The notes beneath the pieces were generated by a model. The model made no database searches and had not been told where the DNA came from. It saw nothing but the letters and a program-made list of their open reading frames with translations. Positions 1 through 8,015 of a stretch of 64,000 nt of DNA are shown one piece after another. Within the stretch, counting starts at the first letter, position 1. Each line of letters starts with the position of its first letter. Origin of the DNA: Actinomadura luzonensis (lineage in GTDB: Bacteria > Actinomycetota > Actinomycetes > Streptosporangiales > Streptosporangiaceae). The position numbers and the translations under genes are program-made. The stretch covers positions 4,717,001 to 4,781,000 of the forward strand of contig NZ_JAKRKC020000001.1 of assembly GCF_022664455.2 (NCBI RefSeq), in the 5' to 3' direction.

Positions 1-413
1 TCCTGGCGGAGGCTGACCAGGCGGACGTCCCTGGCGATCTCCCGGCCGCCGCGCGCGACGGAGCGGGCCAGGGTGGGGCCGGTCTCCTCGATCGTCCAGG
101 TGACGACACCGGTCGAGACCGTCAGCGTGCCGCCGTCGCGGGTGACGGTGACGGGCGTGTCCGGGGCGGCGGGCTCGCGGCCGGGCTCCAGCCGGTACGC
201 GTCCGCGGCCGGCCCGGCCCCGGCGGCGTGCGCGGACCACTTGACCGAGCCGTCAGGCCAGGTGGCGGTCGCCCAGCTCTGCACGGGCACCGCGCGGCCG
301 GCGTCGTCGCTCAGCGCGAACGGCGTCCCCGGCGCGACCGCTCCTCGCGGCCACGGGACTCCCCAGGTCACTCCCTGCTCGCCCGGTCGGTCCAGCCAGC
401 GGAGCACGGTCAT
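1..413 (-). CDS. YetA-like / exo-rhamnogalacturonan lyase family protein, N-terminal part
   Basis: Only the first 137 or so codons are in the window; the gene runs off the left edge. The visible protein starts MTVLRWLDRPGEQG and contains ATWPDGSVKW, typical of the N-terminal RIFT-barrel domain of the PcRGLX/YetA family. That family includes a fungal exo-acting rhamnogalacturonan lyase and Bacillus YetA. The ATG overlaps the stop of the acetylesterase gene by 4 bp, so the two are translationally coupled. The neighbours (acetylesterase, LplB/LplC permeases, DUF624, DUF1961) fit a role in breaking rhamnogalacturonan oligosaccharides. The family call rests on the N-terminal third only; lyase activity is inference. 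Confidence 0.7.
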   Translation of the reverse strand, partial: MTVLRWLDRPGEQGVTWGVPWPRGAVAPGTPFALSDDAGRAVPVQSWATATWPDGSVKWSAHAAGAGPAADAYRLEPGREPAAPDTPVTVTRDGGTLTVSTGVVTWTIEETGPTLARSVARGGREIARDVRLVSLRQ

Positions 414-1030
414 GCGATCTCCTTCAGTCGCGCGGCGACGATGGCGGCCACCTCGTCGGCGCCGCGAAAGCAGAAGTGGGTGTCGTCGGCCACGCCGCCG
501 GGATGGAGCGGGTGGGCGCCGGGCGGGAAGTGCGTGAACAGCGCCTTCGACCCCTCGGGGCCGAGGCGCTCGTACAGGGCGGTGGTGGCGGCGGTCAGGT
601 CGACGAGCGGCACGTCCTCGGCGGCGGCCAGGTCGCGGACCAGGCCGGGGTAGCGGCCGTGCGTGGGCACCAGCCGGCCGCCCGCCCAGCGGCGGCGCTG
701 CACGGGCGTGCACAGCACCGGCCGCGCCCCGGCGGCGCGCGCCTCCCCCAAGAAGGCGCGCAGGTTCTCCTGGTACGGCAGCTCCGGCTCCTTCTGGTCG
801 TTGTGCCCGAACTGCAGGACGACCAGGTCGCCGGGGACGGCCTCGCGCAGCAGCGCCGCCCACAGGCCCTCGGCCCGGTGGCTGGCCGTGGTGGCGCCGC
901 CCTTGGCGAAGTTGCGCACCGGGCCGCCGGCGTACGCCCCGAGCTGCGCCCCCCAGCCGGACATCGGCGCCTCCGAGGCCGGGCAGGAGGCCACCGTCGA
1001 GTCCCCCGCCAGCAGGACGGTCCGGGTCAC
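410..1030 (-). CDS. rhgT: Rhamnogalacturonan acetylesterase (SGNH hydrolase)
   Basis: A 206-residue cytoplasmic SGNH/GDSL hydrolase expected to remove acetyl groups from rhamnogalacturonan oligosaccharides. Visible blocks are GDST with nucleophile Ser11, the Gly-containing block FAKGGATT near 42-48, FGHND with Asn77, and DDTH with the Asp182/His185 pair. These are the usual catalytic and oxyanion residues of the RhgT/YesT family, and the length is normal. No signal peptide is seen, so it should act after import. The GTG start overlaps the upstream permease stop (GTGA), and the gene's own stop overlaps the YetA-like ATG. This matches the place of yesT in the Bacillus pectin locus. Confidence 0.85.
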   Translation of the reverse strand: MTRTVLLAGDSTVASCPASEAPMSGWGAQLGAYAGGPVRNFAKGGATTASHRAEGLWAALLREAVPGDLVVLQFGHNDQKEPELPYQENLRAFLGEARAAGARPVLCTPVQRRRWAGGRLVPTHGRYPGLVRDLAAAEDVPLVDLTAATTALYERLGPEGSKALFTHFPPGAHPLHPGGVADDTHFCFRGADEVAAIVAARLKEIA

Positions 1031-1938
1031 TCCTTGACGCCCCCGATCAGCACGCCCTTGGCGAAGTGCTTCTGCAGGAACGGGTAGAAGAACAGGATCG
1101 GCAGCGTGGCGATCACGATGATCGCGAACTTGACGCCCTGCTCCGGCGGCACCCAGGTGCGGTCCATCTGCGACAGCGCGGCCGCGGGGTCGGTGGCGAT
1201 GAGCTGGCGGACGAGGATCTGCAACGTCCACTTGTCCGGGTCGGAGATGTAGAGCAGCGGCGACATGTAGTCGTTCCAGATCGCGACCGCGTAGAACAGC
1301 GAGAACGTGGCGATGATCGGCTTCGACAGCGGCAGGACGATCTTGAGGAAGACGCCCATCTCGTTGCAGCCGTCGATGCGCGCGGCCTCCTCCAGCGCCT
1401 GCGGCAACTCCTGGAAGAAGCTCTTGACGATGATCAGGTAGAACGGGTTGATCGCCAGCGGCAGGATCAGCGCCCAGTAGCTGTCGAGCAGCCCGAGGTC
1501 GCGCACCACCAGGTAGGTGGGGATCATGCCGCCGGAGAAGACCATCGTGAAGATGACCAGGTTCAGCACCAGGGTCCGGCCCGGCAGGTACCGCTTGGCC
1601 AGCGGGTAGGCCATGGTGAAGGTCAGCATGACCTGCACCACCATGCCGACCGCCGTCACGACGACGGTCGTCAGCAGGGACCGGATGAAGGTGGGGGTGG
1701 CGAAGATGTACTCGTACGCCTCGGTGACGACCTTCTCCGGCCACAGGAAGAACGGCCTGGCGGCGATCTCGGGCTCGCTGGCGAGCGACGCGGCCAGCAC
1801 GTAGATCAGCGGCAGCACCGTGATCAGCGCCAGGCCGACGAGCGCGACGACGTTGAGGACGTCGAAGACGCGGCTGCCGGCGGAGCCGTGGTGCTCGACC
1901 GCGAGCTTCTTGGGCTTGGTCTCAGTCATAGTGGTCAT
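1027..1938 (-). CDS. CUT1-family ABC sugar permease, LplC/YtcP type
   Basis: A 303-residue inner-membrane permease with six predicted membrane segments. The binding-protein-dependent transport signature (EEAARIDGCNE...LPLSKP) lies near residues 190-215 and docks the ATPase. Motifs such as SGGMIPTYL and the C-terminal FAKGVLIGGVKE are typical of the LplC/YtcP subgroup, which imports complex or pectin-derived oligosaccharides. The ATG at 1938 opens MTTMTETKPKK; a second ATG follows three codons later. It lies 11 bp after the partner permease and overlaps the acetylesterase start. No ATPase gene is nearby, as usual where one MsiK-like ATPase serves many importers. Confidence 0.9.
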   Translation of the reverse strand: MTTMTETKPKKLAVEHHGSAGSRVFDVLNVVALVGLALITVLPLIYVLAASLASEPEIAARPFFLWPEKVVTEAYEYIFATPTFIRSLLTTVVVTAVGMVVQVMLTFTMAYPLAKRYLPGRTLVLNLVIFTMVFSGGMIPTYLVVRDLGLLDSYWALILPLAINPFYLIIVKSFFQELPQALEEAARIDGCNEMGVFLKIVLPLSKPIIATFSLFYAVAIWNDYMSPLLYISDPDKWTLQILVRQLIATDPAAALSQMDRTWVPPEQGVKFAIIVIATLPILFFYPFLQKHFAKGVLIGGVKE

Positions 1939-1949
1939 GCCGGGGCCCC

Positions 1950-2927
1950 TCAGAACAGTCCCCGCTGGCCCATGCGCTTGGCCAGCCAGTTGGAGCCGAA
2001 GATCAGGATGACGCCGGCCACGCCCTTGAACAGGCCGACGGCGGTGGAGTAGCTGAAGTTCCCGTTCTGGACGCCGGCGTAGTAGACGTAGGTGTCGAAC
2101 ACCTCGGCGACCTCGCGGTTCAGCGAGGTGGTCATCAGCCAGATCTGCTCGAAGCCGGAGTCCAGCAGGTTCCCCGAGGCGAGGATGGCCATGACGACGA
2201 CCGTCGGCCGGATCGCGGGCAGCGTGACGTGCCAGAGCTGCCGGAAGCGGCCGGCGCCGTCCATGCGGGCGGCCTCGTACAGGTTGGGGTCCACGCCGGC
2301 CAGCGCGGCCAGGTAGATGATGGTGCCCCAGCCGGTCATCTTCCACAGCTGCTGCATGATGACGATCTCGCGGAACCACTGCTCCTGCGCCATGTAGTCG
2401 ATCTTGGTGGTGTCGCCCAGGAGGTCGCGCATCCAGCCGGCGATGACGCCGAAGTCGGCCGCGAACAGCACGTACGTCAGCGCCGCGACGATGGTCCACG
2501 ACAGGAAGTGCGGGATGTAGATGAGCGACTGGATCGAGCGCTTGAGGATGTTGACCCGCAGCTCGTTCAGCATCAGCGCGACGATGACCGGCGCGGTGAA
2601 GACGAACAGGATGTGCAGCGCCGCCAGGATCAGCGTGTTGGCCAGCAGCCGGGCGAAGTCGGGCCCGGAGAAGAGCTGCTCGAAGTGCTTGAGGCCGACC
2701 CACGGGCTGCCCGAGTAGCCGAGGAAGGGCAGGTAGTCCTGGAACGCGATCGTCACGCCGTACATCGGCAGGTACTTGAAGATCGCGAAGTAGGCGACGC
2801 CCGGGACGAGCATCAGGTAGAGCCAGCGGTAACGCAGCACCGCCATGCCGAGCGGGACCTTGTCGGCCCGCTTCGGCCTCGTCGACTTGCGCGCCGCCGT
2901 CGGAGGCGTCGCCAGGTCGGTGGCCAC
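1950..2927 (-). CDS. CUT1-family ABC sugar permease, LplB type
   Basis: A 325-residue membrane protein, partner of the downstream permease. It has a positively charged N-terminus (KSTRPKRADK), about six membrane segments, and the EAA-type loop YEAARMDGAGRFRQ near residues 225-240. The phrases LPMYGVTIAFQDY and GLKHFEQLF are characteristic of LplB/YtcP-like permeases. The GTG start at 2927 has a strong Shine-Dalgarno sequence (AAAGGAGG five bases upstream). It lies between the binding-protein gene and the second permease in a single minus-strand operon. The substrate is inferred from the rhamnogalacturonan enzymes in the same operon. Confidence 0.9.
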   Translation of the reverse strand: MATDLATPPTAARKSTRPKRADKVPLGMAVLRYRWLYLMLVPGVAYFAIFKYLPMYGVTIAFQDYLPFLGYSGSPWVGLKHFEQLFSGPDFARLLANTLILAALHILFVFTAPVIVALMLNELRVNILKRSIQSLIYIPHFLSWTIVAALTYVLFAADFGVIAGWMRDLLGDTTKIDYMAQEQWFREIVIMQQLWKMTGWGTIIYLAALAGVDPNLYEAARMDGAGRFRQLWHVTLPAIRPTVVVMAILASGNLLDSGFEQIWLMTTSLNREVAEVFDTYVYYAGVQNGNFSYSTAVGLFKGVAGVILIFGSNWLAKRMGQRGLF

Positions 2928-2990
2928 AGCGGCCTCCTTTCGGATGCGAGGGGCCCGGACGGCGCCGGGCCCCTCGCACGGGGGGTCGTC

Positions 2991-4550
2991 CTACTTGGGG
3001 AGCTTGGCGAGCAGGTCGTTGACCTCGGTGATGATCTGGGTGCCGCCGCCGTCGTGCCACTTCTGGATCTCGGCCTTCAGGCCGGCCTCGTCGATCGCGC
3101 CCGAGAGGAACTTGACCCGCGCGTCACCGATGATCTTGTCGATCTGCGGGCCCTTCTCGACCTGCGTGGGGGCCACGACGGGCAGCGCGACGTTGTGCAC
3201 CGCCGTCTTGAGGTCCTCCTCCACCAGCTTCTTCTGCTTGTCGATGATGTCCCGGTAGGGCTGGAACGGCGGGATGCGCTGGTAGGCGATGCCGCCGATG
3301 TCCATCGTGCCCTTGGTGCTGAGCTGGGTGAACGCGTCGTCCACGTTGTCCTGGACGGTCCGCACGGCCGGGTCGTCCACGTTGATCAGCGTGGCGGTGT
3401 CGCCGTTGTCGACCTTGAAGTTGCGGCCCTCGATGCCGTTCTGCAGCAGGACCTGGCCCTCCTTGGTCGCCAGCTTGTCCAGCGTCTTCAGGACGTTGTC
3501 CAGCTCGGCCTCGGTGCGCACGCTCTGCTTGGAGATCGCCAGCGAGTCGGCGTAGCCGGTGAAGGGGTAGGAGAACTTCTTGCCGTCGGAGCGCGCCAGG
3601 TTCCCGACCATGGTGACCTTGTCGCCGTAGTCCTTGTCGCCGTTCTCCCTGAACAGGTCGAGGACCTGGCGGGAGCGGATGTTGACGTCGATGATCATGC
3701 CGCCGCGGCCGTGGAAGAACGGCTCGTTCCACTTGGCGGTGTCGAGCGTGGCGAAGTCGGGGTTGATCAGGCCCTCGTCGACCATCTTCTTGAGGAACTT
3801 GTTGGCCTCGATGAACTCCGGCGTGTCGAACCCGGGCACGACCTTGCCGTCACGCTCGCCCCAGCCGTTGGGGGCGCCGAACCAGGTCTCGACCACGTCG
3901 TACGGGCTGGCGCTCGCGTAGGAGCTGGACGGCCACTTCGGGATGATGAGGCCGTAGGTGTCCTTCTTGCCGTTGCCGTCCGGGTCCTTCTCGGTGAAGG
4001 CCTTGGCCACCTCGTAGAACTCGTCGACGGTCGTCGGCTCCTTGAGCCCGACCTTCTCCAGCCAGTCCTTGCGGATGATGATCGCCGAGCGCAGCAGGGG
4101 GCGCATCCGGTAGAGGCCGTAGGTCTTGCCGTTGACGGAGGCGTTGAGCGCCGTCTGCGCGTCCGTCGGCTTGAGGTTCGGGTACTTGTCCAGCTTGTCG
4201 GTCAGGTCCCAGAACGCCCCGGCCTGCGCGGCCTTCACGAACGCCGGCATCTTCGGGTCGACGACCACGACCTGCGGGATGCTGTCCGAGGCCAGCGTGA
4301 CGTTCATCTTCTCGGTGTACTCGGCGTTCGGGACCCAGGTGACCTTGATCTTCTTGCCGAGGAACTTCTCGATCGCCTGCTGGAGCTCGCCGGTCGGCTC
4401 GGGCGCCGTGCCGAACAGCTTCGCCATGAAGGTGATCGTGTTCGGGTCGGACTGGGCCGCTTCGCCGCCACCGGAGCAGGCCGAGGCGGTGAGAGCAGCC
4501 GTCAGCGTTAACACCCCGGCGAGGAGCCGGCGGCGGCGGGATGCGCTCAT
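2991..4550 (-). CDS. Extracellular solute-binding lipoprotein, LplA/YtcQ type
   Basis: A 519-residue family 1 solute-binding protein that would capture oligosaccharides outside the membrane and deliver them to the two downstream permeases. The N-terminus has an Arg-rich n-region (SRRRR), a hydrophobic stretch and a lipobox-like TASAC with the lipidated Cys at 25. This length is typical of the LplA/YtcQ group and larger than ordinary CUT1 binding proteins of about 420 residues. The start at 4550 is chosen because AAAGGGA lies just upstream and the signal peptide follows at once; an in-frame upstream extension has neither. The start overlaps the stop of the DUF624 gene (ATGA). Confidence 0.9.
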   Translation of the reverse strand: MSASRRRRLLAGVLTLTAALTASACSGGGEAAQSDPNTITFMAKLFGTAPEPTGELQQAIEKFLGKKIKVTWVPNAEYTEKMNVTLASDSIPQVVVVDPKMPAFVKAAQAGAFWDLTDKLDKYPNLKPTDAQTALNASVNGKTYGLYRMRPLLRSAIIIRKDWLEKVGLKEPTTVDEFYEVAKAFTEKDPDGNGKKDTYGLIIPKWPSSSYASASPYDVVETWFGAPNGWGERDGKVVPGFDTPEFIEANKFLKKMVDEGLINPDFATLDTAKWNEPFFHGRGGMIIDVNIRSRQVLDLFRENGDKDYGDKVTMVGNLARSDGKKFSYPFTGYADSLAISKQSVRTEAELDNVLKTLDKLATKEGQVLLQNGIEGRNFKVDNGDTATLINVDDPAVRTVQDNVDDAFTQLSTKGTMDIGGIAYQRIPPFQPYRDIIDKQKKLVEEDLKTAVHNVALPVVAPTQVEKGPQIDKIIGDARVKFLSGAIDEAGLKAEIQKWHDGGGTQIITEVNDLLAKLPK

Positions 4551-5176
4551 GAGTTCCCTTTCGAAAGCAGGCGCGCCTCGTTCTCCTGGAAGAAGCGCTG
4601 GCAGAGCCACGTGTTGAGATGGATCCACGCGCCGAAGCTGATCAGCGGCGCCAGGACGGGCGCCACGGAGGTCGCGTAGGCGATGGCCGCGAGCGCTAGC
4701 AGCAGGATCACGGACGACGCCGGACGCAGCAGCGCAAGCTGCGCCGCCTTGGGCCAGTAGGCCCGCAGCGGCAGGTCGTAGTGCGCGTAGAGCGGCCCTA
4801 CGTGAGCCCCCACGCCCGCCAGCAGGATCAGGGCCACGAGGCTCGCGATCCGCGGCGCTCCCATGTCCGGCCCCAGGGCGGAGAAGTAGAGGTAGTCGCC
4901 GACCAGCACGACGGCGGCCAGCGCCGCCGGCAGGACCAGCAACGAGGCCCGGACGAACTCCCGTCGGTAGACGGCCCAGAATTCGGTCCAGACCTGAAAC
5001 GTTTCATTACGGGCATGCCTTCGCGCCAGGGTGTAGGCGGCGACGGTGGCCGGCCCGAGCCCGAGGATCACGCCTCCTGCGAGGGTGAAGACGAGCCAGA
5101 CCAGATTCAGGCGAGCCGCCCAGATGACCTCTGAGCAGGCAGCTTGAATTCTGAGGGACATGGCGGGGTGGTTCAT
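4547..5176 (-). CDS. DUF624 membrane protein (YesV/YesL-like)
   Basis: A 209-residue integral membrane protein with about five hydrophobic segments. Family features include WAARLNLVWLVFTLAGG followed by LGLGPATVAAYTLARR near residues 20-50, typical of DUF624 proteins (YesL and YesV in the Bacillus yes operon). These proteins nearly always sit with CUT1 sugar importers; their molecular role is not established. The ATG at 5176 has AAAGGTGG six bases upstream; an internal ATG at 5161 is less well placed. It is the first gene of the transport operon, and a LacI-type palindrome lies about 110 bp upstream. Its stop overlaps the binding-protein start. Confidence 0.85.
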   Translation of the reverse strand: MNHPAMSLRIQAACSEVIWAARLNLVWLVFTLAGGVILGLGPATVAAYTLARRHARNETFQVWTEFWAVYRREFVRASLLVLPAALAAVVLVGDYLYFSALGPDMGAPRIASLVALILLAGVGAHVGPLYAHYDLPLRAYWPKAAQLALLRPASSVILLLALAAIAYATSVAPVLAPLISFGAWIHLNTWLCQRFFQENEARLLSKGNS

Positions 5177-5282
5177 CCGGCACCACCTTTCGTGGCATGT
5201 GCACGGATACGGGGGTGGGTTGTTGCACCGCGGTTCCTGCCCCGTTACGGAGGAGTGAACGGCGGTTGGTGCGAAATTAGTG

Positions 5283-5296
5283 TTGAATCGACTCAA
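5283..5296. promoter_or_regulatory. Candidate LacI-family operator in front of the DUF624-transport operon
   Basis: TTGAATCGACTCAA is a near-perfect 14-bp palindrome with a central CG, the hallmark of LacI-family operators. It lies in the 122-bp gap upstream of the DUF624 gene, just before the stop codon of the DUF1961 gene. A second copy differing at one position lies upstream of the LacI gene at 7317-7330, so the neighbouring LacI protein is the likely ligand. Binding is inferred. Confidence 0.7.
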
Positions 5297-5298
5297 AG

Positions 5299-5958
5299 TC
5301 AATGACGAGAAACCCGCAGATTTCCGTACTCGCCGATGAGCGGCGCCATCTGACGGAAGCCGATCTTGCCTCCTGCCAGGGCCGGACCCCCGATCGAGCC
5401 GTCGTCCCGCCAGCGGAACGAGACCAAATCGTTGATTGCGAAGGTGACCTCGCCGTCCCTGACGTCGAGGCGGAGCGCGTACGGGCCGCGGGCGTCCAGC
5501 ACGCCCGGCAGCGGGTCCGGGCCCTGGGCGACCAGGTGGAAGCCGTGGCTCTTGCGCAGGTTGCAGGTGTGGAGGGCGCGCTCCTGCTCCCACCGGCGGC
5601 GGAAGTAGGAGACGTGGTAGGCGTCGAGGTCGCCGTGGTGGTACTGGTCGTAAGGGCCGGTGCGGGGGGCCAGGGCGGGGTCGAACAGGTCCTCGCCGCG
5701 GCGGCCGCGGGCGTGGAAGAACAGGATGGCCAGGCCCGGCTCGCGCAACGGCCAGAAGTCCCACTCGATCCGGACGCCGGCGGGGAACTCCTCGGGGCAC
5801 CACAGCACCACGTTGGCCGCCTGGCCGTCGGCGGGCGGGCGGCGGCTCTCCAGGCGCAGCCTGCCCTGCGGGAAGGACGTCACGCCGTCGCCCTCCATGC
5901 GGAAACCGGTCAGGTCGGCGGGGGTGGAGAGGGGGTTGCGGTAGATCTCGGTCGCCAT
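5299..5958 (-). CDS. DUF1961 protein (YesU-like)
   Basis: A 219-residue soluble protein of the DUF1961 family. Bacillus YesU, from the rhamnogalacturonan locus, has a concanavalin-like beta-sandwich fold. Supporting stretches are VEWD-like VRIEWDFWPL, ILFFHARGRRGEDLFDP, and YHHGDLDAYHVSYFRR followed by HTCNLRKSHGFHLVAQG. No signal peptide is present, so it is probably cytoplasmic; a carbohydrate-binding or hydrolase-like role has been suggested for the family but is not proven. The start at 5958 is preceded by GGAGGACGG. It lies between the LacI gene (227-bp gap) and the DUF624 transport operon, and its stop abuts the candidate operator. Confidence 0.85.
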   Translation of the reverse strand: MATEIYRNPLSTPADLTGFRMEGDGVTSFPQGRLRLESRRPPADGQAANVVLWCPEEFPAGVRIEWDFWPLREPGLAILFFHARGRRGEDLFDPALAPRTGPYDQYHHGDLDAYHVSYFRRRWEQERALHTCNLRKSHGFHLVAQGPDPLPGVLDARGPYALRLDVRDGEVTFAINDLVSFRWRDDGSIGGPALAGGKIGFRQMAPLIGEYGNLRVSRH

Positions 5959-6109
5959 GAGGCCGTCCTCCGGGGGTTGACGAGGGCATGGTGGCGGGCG
6001 GCCGCGCACGAGCACCCGGCCGGCGGCTCGGCGACGCTCGCGGGCCGGCGGACAGCGCGCCCAGGCCCGGCAGGCGAGGCTTGGCCGACGGGAGGCGAGG
6101 CCGGGGCGC

Positions 6110-6190
6110 GGGAGGGGGCGGGTCAGCGGGGGGCGGGTCAGCGCGGGGCGGGTCAGCGCGGGGCGGGTCAGCGGGAGGGGGCGGGTCAGC
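6110..6190. repeat. GC-rich minisatellite at the 3' end of the LacI gene
   Basis: Five head-to-tail units of 18, 15, 15, 15 and 18 bp share the core GCGGGTCAGC. The last unit includes the stop codon of the LacI gene (TGA read on the minus strand), so the array consists of copies of the gene's own terminal codons spreading downstream. It fills part of the 227-bp gap before the DUF1961 gene; nothing else is seen in that gap. Confidence 0.85.
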
Positions 6191-7205
6191 GGGTGCGGTC
6201 GAGGGAGCTGGATTCGCGGATCACCAGGTCGGGCTGGAAGATGACCTGCCGGTGCCGGTGCTGCTCGGGCTCGGCGACCTCCTCCAGCAGCAGGTCGATG
6301 GCGGTCCGGCCGAGCAGTTCGCGCGGCTGCCGCACCGACGACAGCGGCACCGCGGCCGCCGCCGCGAAGTCGATGTCGTCGTAGCCGATGATGGCCAGGT
6401 CCTCGGGCACGCGCAGCCCGTGCGCGGCCATCGCCTGTAAGAAGCCCAGCGCCATCATGTCGTTGGCGCAGAACGCCGCCGTGGGCCGTTCGCCGGGCGG
6501 CAGCGCCGCGATCCGTTCGCCGATGGCCCGCCCCCCTGCGACGGTGAGCGCGGGCGCGGCGCAGGTGACCAGCTCGACGGCCCCGCCGGTGGCGGCGACG
6601 GCCGCCGCGAGGCCCGCGTGCCGGTCGGCGACCTGTTTGACGGCGGGCGGCCCGCCGGCGAACAGCACGCGCCGGTGCCCGCGTTCGACGAGGTGGGCCC
6701 CGGCGAGCTGGCCGCCGAGCCGGTCGTCGACCGCCACCGAGCACTGCAGGCCGGTGGCCGGGCTGTCGACCAGCACCACCGGCGTGCCGCGCGCGACCAG
6801 CTCCTCCAGCCAGGGGGTCTCCATCTCGACCGGGGTGATCAGTATGCCCATGACGCGCTGCTGTTCGAGCTGGTCGAGGTGGCGGCGCTCGCGGCCGGGG
6901 TCGCCGGCGCTGTTGCACAGCACCACCATCGTGTCGTGCTCCTCGGCGACCGACTCGGCGCCCTGGGCCACGTCCACGAAGAAGGGGTTGGCCACGTCGA
7001 GCACGACGAGCCCGACCGTCCTGCTGCGGCCCACCCGCAGGTGGCGGGCCACCTCGTTGCGGACGAACCCGAGTTTCTTGATCGCTTCGAAGACGCGTTC
7101 GCGGGTGGCCGGCGACACGATCTCCGGGCGGTTGAGCACGTTGCTCACGGTGCCCACGGAGACGCGCGCCAGCTGCGCGACCTCCTTGATGTTCCTGGTC
7201 GCCAT
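6186..7205 (-). CDS. LacI-family transcriptional regulator of the rhamnogalacturonan locus
   Basis: A 339-residue LacI/GalR regulator. The helix-turn-helix occupies residues 5-26 (IKEVAQLARVSVGTVSNVLN), followed by the hinge helix (ARHLRVGRSRTVGLVV) and a periplasmic-binding-protein-like effector domain (ANPFFVDVAQG; FCANDMMALGFLQAM; IIGYDDIDFA). It should repress the downstream import genes until an oligosaccharide inducer binds. The ATG at 7205 has AGGA just upstream. A palindrome of the LacI operator type lies 112 bp upstream and a matching one in front of the DUF624 gene, so autoregulation is likely. The inducer is inferred to be a pectin fragment. Confidence 0.9.
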   Translation of the reverse strand: MATRNIKEVAQLARVSVGTVSNVLNRPEIVSPATRERVFEAIKKLGFVRNEVARHLRVGRSRTVGLVVLDVANPFFVDVAQGAESVAEEHDTMVVLCNSAGDPGRERRHLDQLEQQRVMGILITPVEMETPWLEELVARGTPVVLVDSPATGLQCSVAVDDRLGGQLAGAHLVERGHRRVLFAGGPPAVKQVADRHAGLAAAVAATGGAVELVTCAAPALTVAGGRAIGERIAALPPGERPTAAFCANDMMALGFLQAMAAHGLRVPEDLAIIGYDDIDFAAAAAVPLSSVRQPRELLGRTAIDLLLEEVAEPEQHRHRQVIFQPDLVIRESSSLDRTR

Positions 7206-7316
7206 CGATCCTCACGAGGCCGTGCTGCTGCAGGTGCATGGTTGGCTGCTTCCACGTGGTCCGCGTACAGGGCCCCACGGTGAACTCGGCTCATCATAGC
7301 GGGCAGCAAGATTTTT

Positions 7317-7330
7317 TTGAATCGTCTCAA
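7317..7330. promoter_or_regulatory. Candidate LacI-family operator upstream of the regulator gene
   Basis: TTGAATCGTCTCAA, with arms extending to TTTTGA and TCAAAA (7315-7332), lies between the TetR and LacI genes. It differs by one base from the palindrome at 5283-5296. This matching pair is the main sequence evidence that LacI controls both itself and the transport operon. Confidence 0.7.
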
Positions 7331-7343
7331 AACCTCAAAACGG

Positions 7344-7919
7344 TCACAAGGGCATCGTTGCCCCGGTGGCTTTCATGCCGTCGAGCATGAGGCGCAGGTA
7401 GCGGCGCGGGTCGGCGGCGACCGGCGCGGGCAGCCGGTCGGGGTGGCAGGTGAAGACGTTCAGCAGGTGGACGAGGTCGGCGACGCCGACGTCCGGCCGC
7501 ATCGCGCCCTCCTTCTGGGCCCGGCCGACGAGCGCGCCGAGGCGCTCGGCCCAGGCGGCCCGCGCGCCGGCGAACCCGGGCCGCTCCGTGTACGCCTCCT
7601 CGGGCAGCTCGGCCAGCGCGCTCGCCAGCGTGGCGCGCCCCGGCTCGGCGGCCCAGGCGACGAAGGCGGCGATCGTGTCCCAGGCCGTGGCCGTCTCGCC
7701 CGCGATCCGGTCGAGGGCGGCCGTCATCGCGTGGACGTAGTGGTCGCCGACGGCGGCGAGGAGGGCGTGCCGGTCGGGGAAGCGGCGGTAGAGGGTGCCG
7801 ACGCCCACCCCGGCGCGCCGGGCGATCGCCTCCATGGGCGCGCCGGGGCCGCGCTCGGCCATGACCTCGGCCGCCGCCTCGACGATCCTGGCGAGGTTCC
7901 GCCTCGCGTCCGCGCGCAC
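7344..7919 (-). CDS. TetR-family repressor
   Basis: A 191-residue TetR/AcrR regulator. The N-terminal helix-turn-helix is clear at residues 28-50 (MEAIARRAGVGVGTLYRRF, then DRHALLAAV), and a C-terminal ligand and dimerisation domain follows, containing a family-typical ALVGRAQKEGAMRPDV. The GTG at 7919 has AAGGAGGGA seven bases upstream. It diverges from an NmrA-like oxidoreductase gene across 96 bp that hold a perfect 23-bp inverted repeat, so that gene is its probable target and it probably represses itself. The ligand is unknown. Confidence 0.9.
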   Translation of the reverse strand: MRADARRNLARIVEAAAEVMAERGPGAPMEAIARRAGVGVGTLYRRFPDRHALLAAVGDHYVHAMTAALDRIAGETATAWDTIAAFVAWAAEPGRATLASALAELPEEAYTERPGFAGARAAWAERLGALVGRAQKEGAMRPDVGVADLVHLLNVFTCHPDRLPAPVAADPRRYLRLMLDGMKATGATMPL

Positions 7920-7942
7920 CGGCGCTCCCTCCTTGACGACTC

Positions 7943-8002
7943 AAGTGGACGATCGGATTCCGCTTAGTGTAGCGTGCGCAAGCGGAATCCGATCGTCCAC
8001 TT
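7943..8002. promoter_or_regulatory. Paired TetR operators: perfect 23-bp inverted repeat
   Basis: Bases 7943-7965 and 7980-8002 are exact reverse complements, separated by 14 bp. Each arm is itself a partial palindrome of the form AAGyGGA-N9-TCCrCTT, typical of TetR half-site spacing. The two arms sit symmetrically beside the two divergent starts, and the second ends just before the Shine-Dalgarno sequence of the NmrA-like gene, so two TetR dimers could shut both promoters. Confidence 0.85.
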
Positions 8003-8015
8003 AGGAGGCAGGCAG

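Noticed and set aside
2229-4511. A 760-codon open frame on the plus strand
   Set aside because: It lies opposite the permease and binding-protein genes. The translation is full of Val, Asp, Gly and Arg with no domain, as expected for antisense frames in very GC-rich coding sequence.
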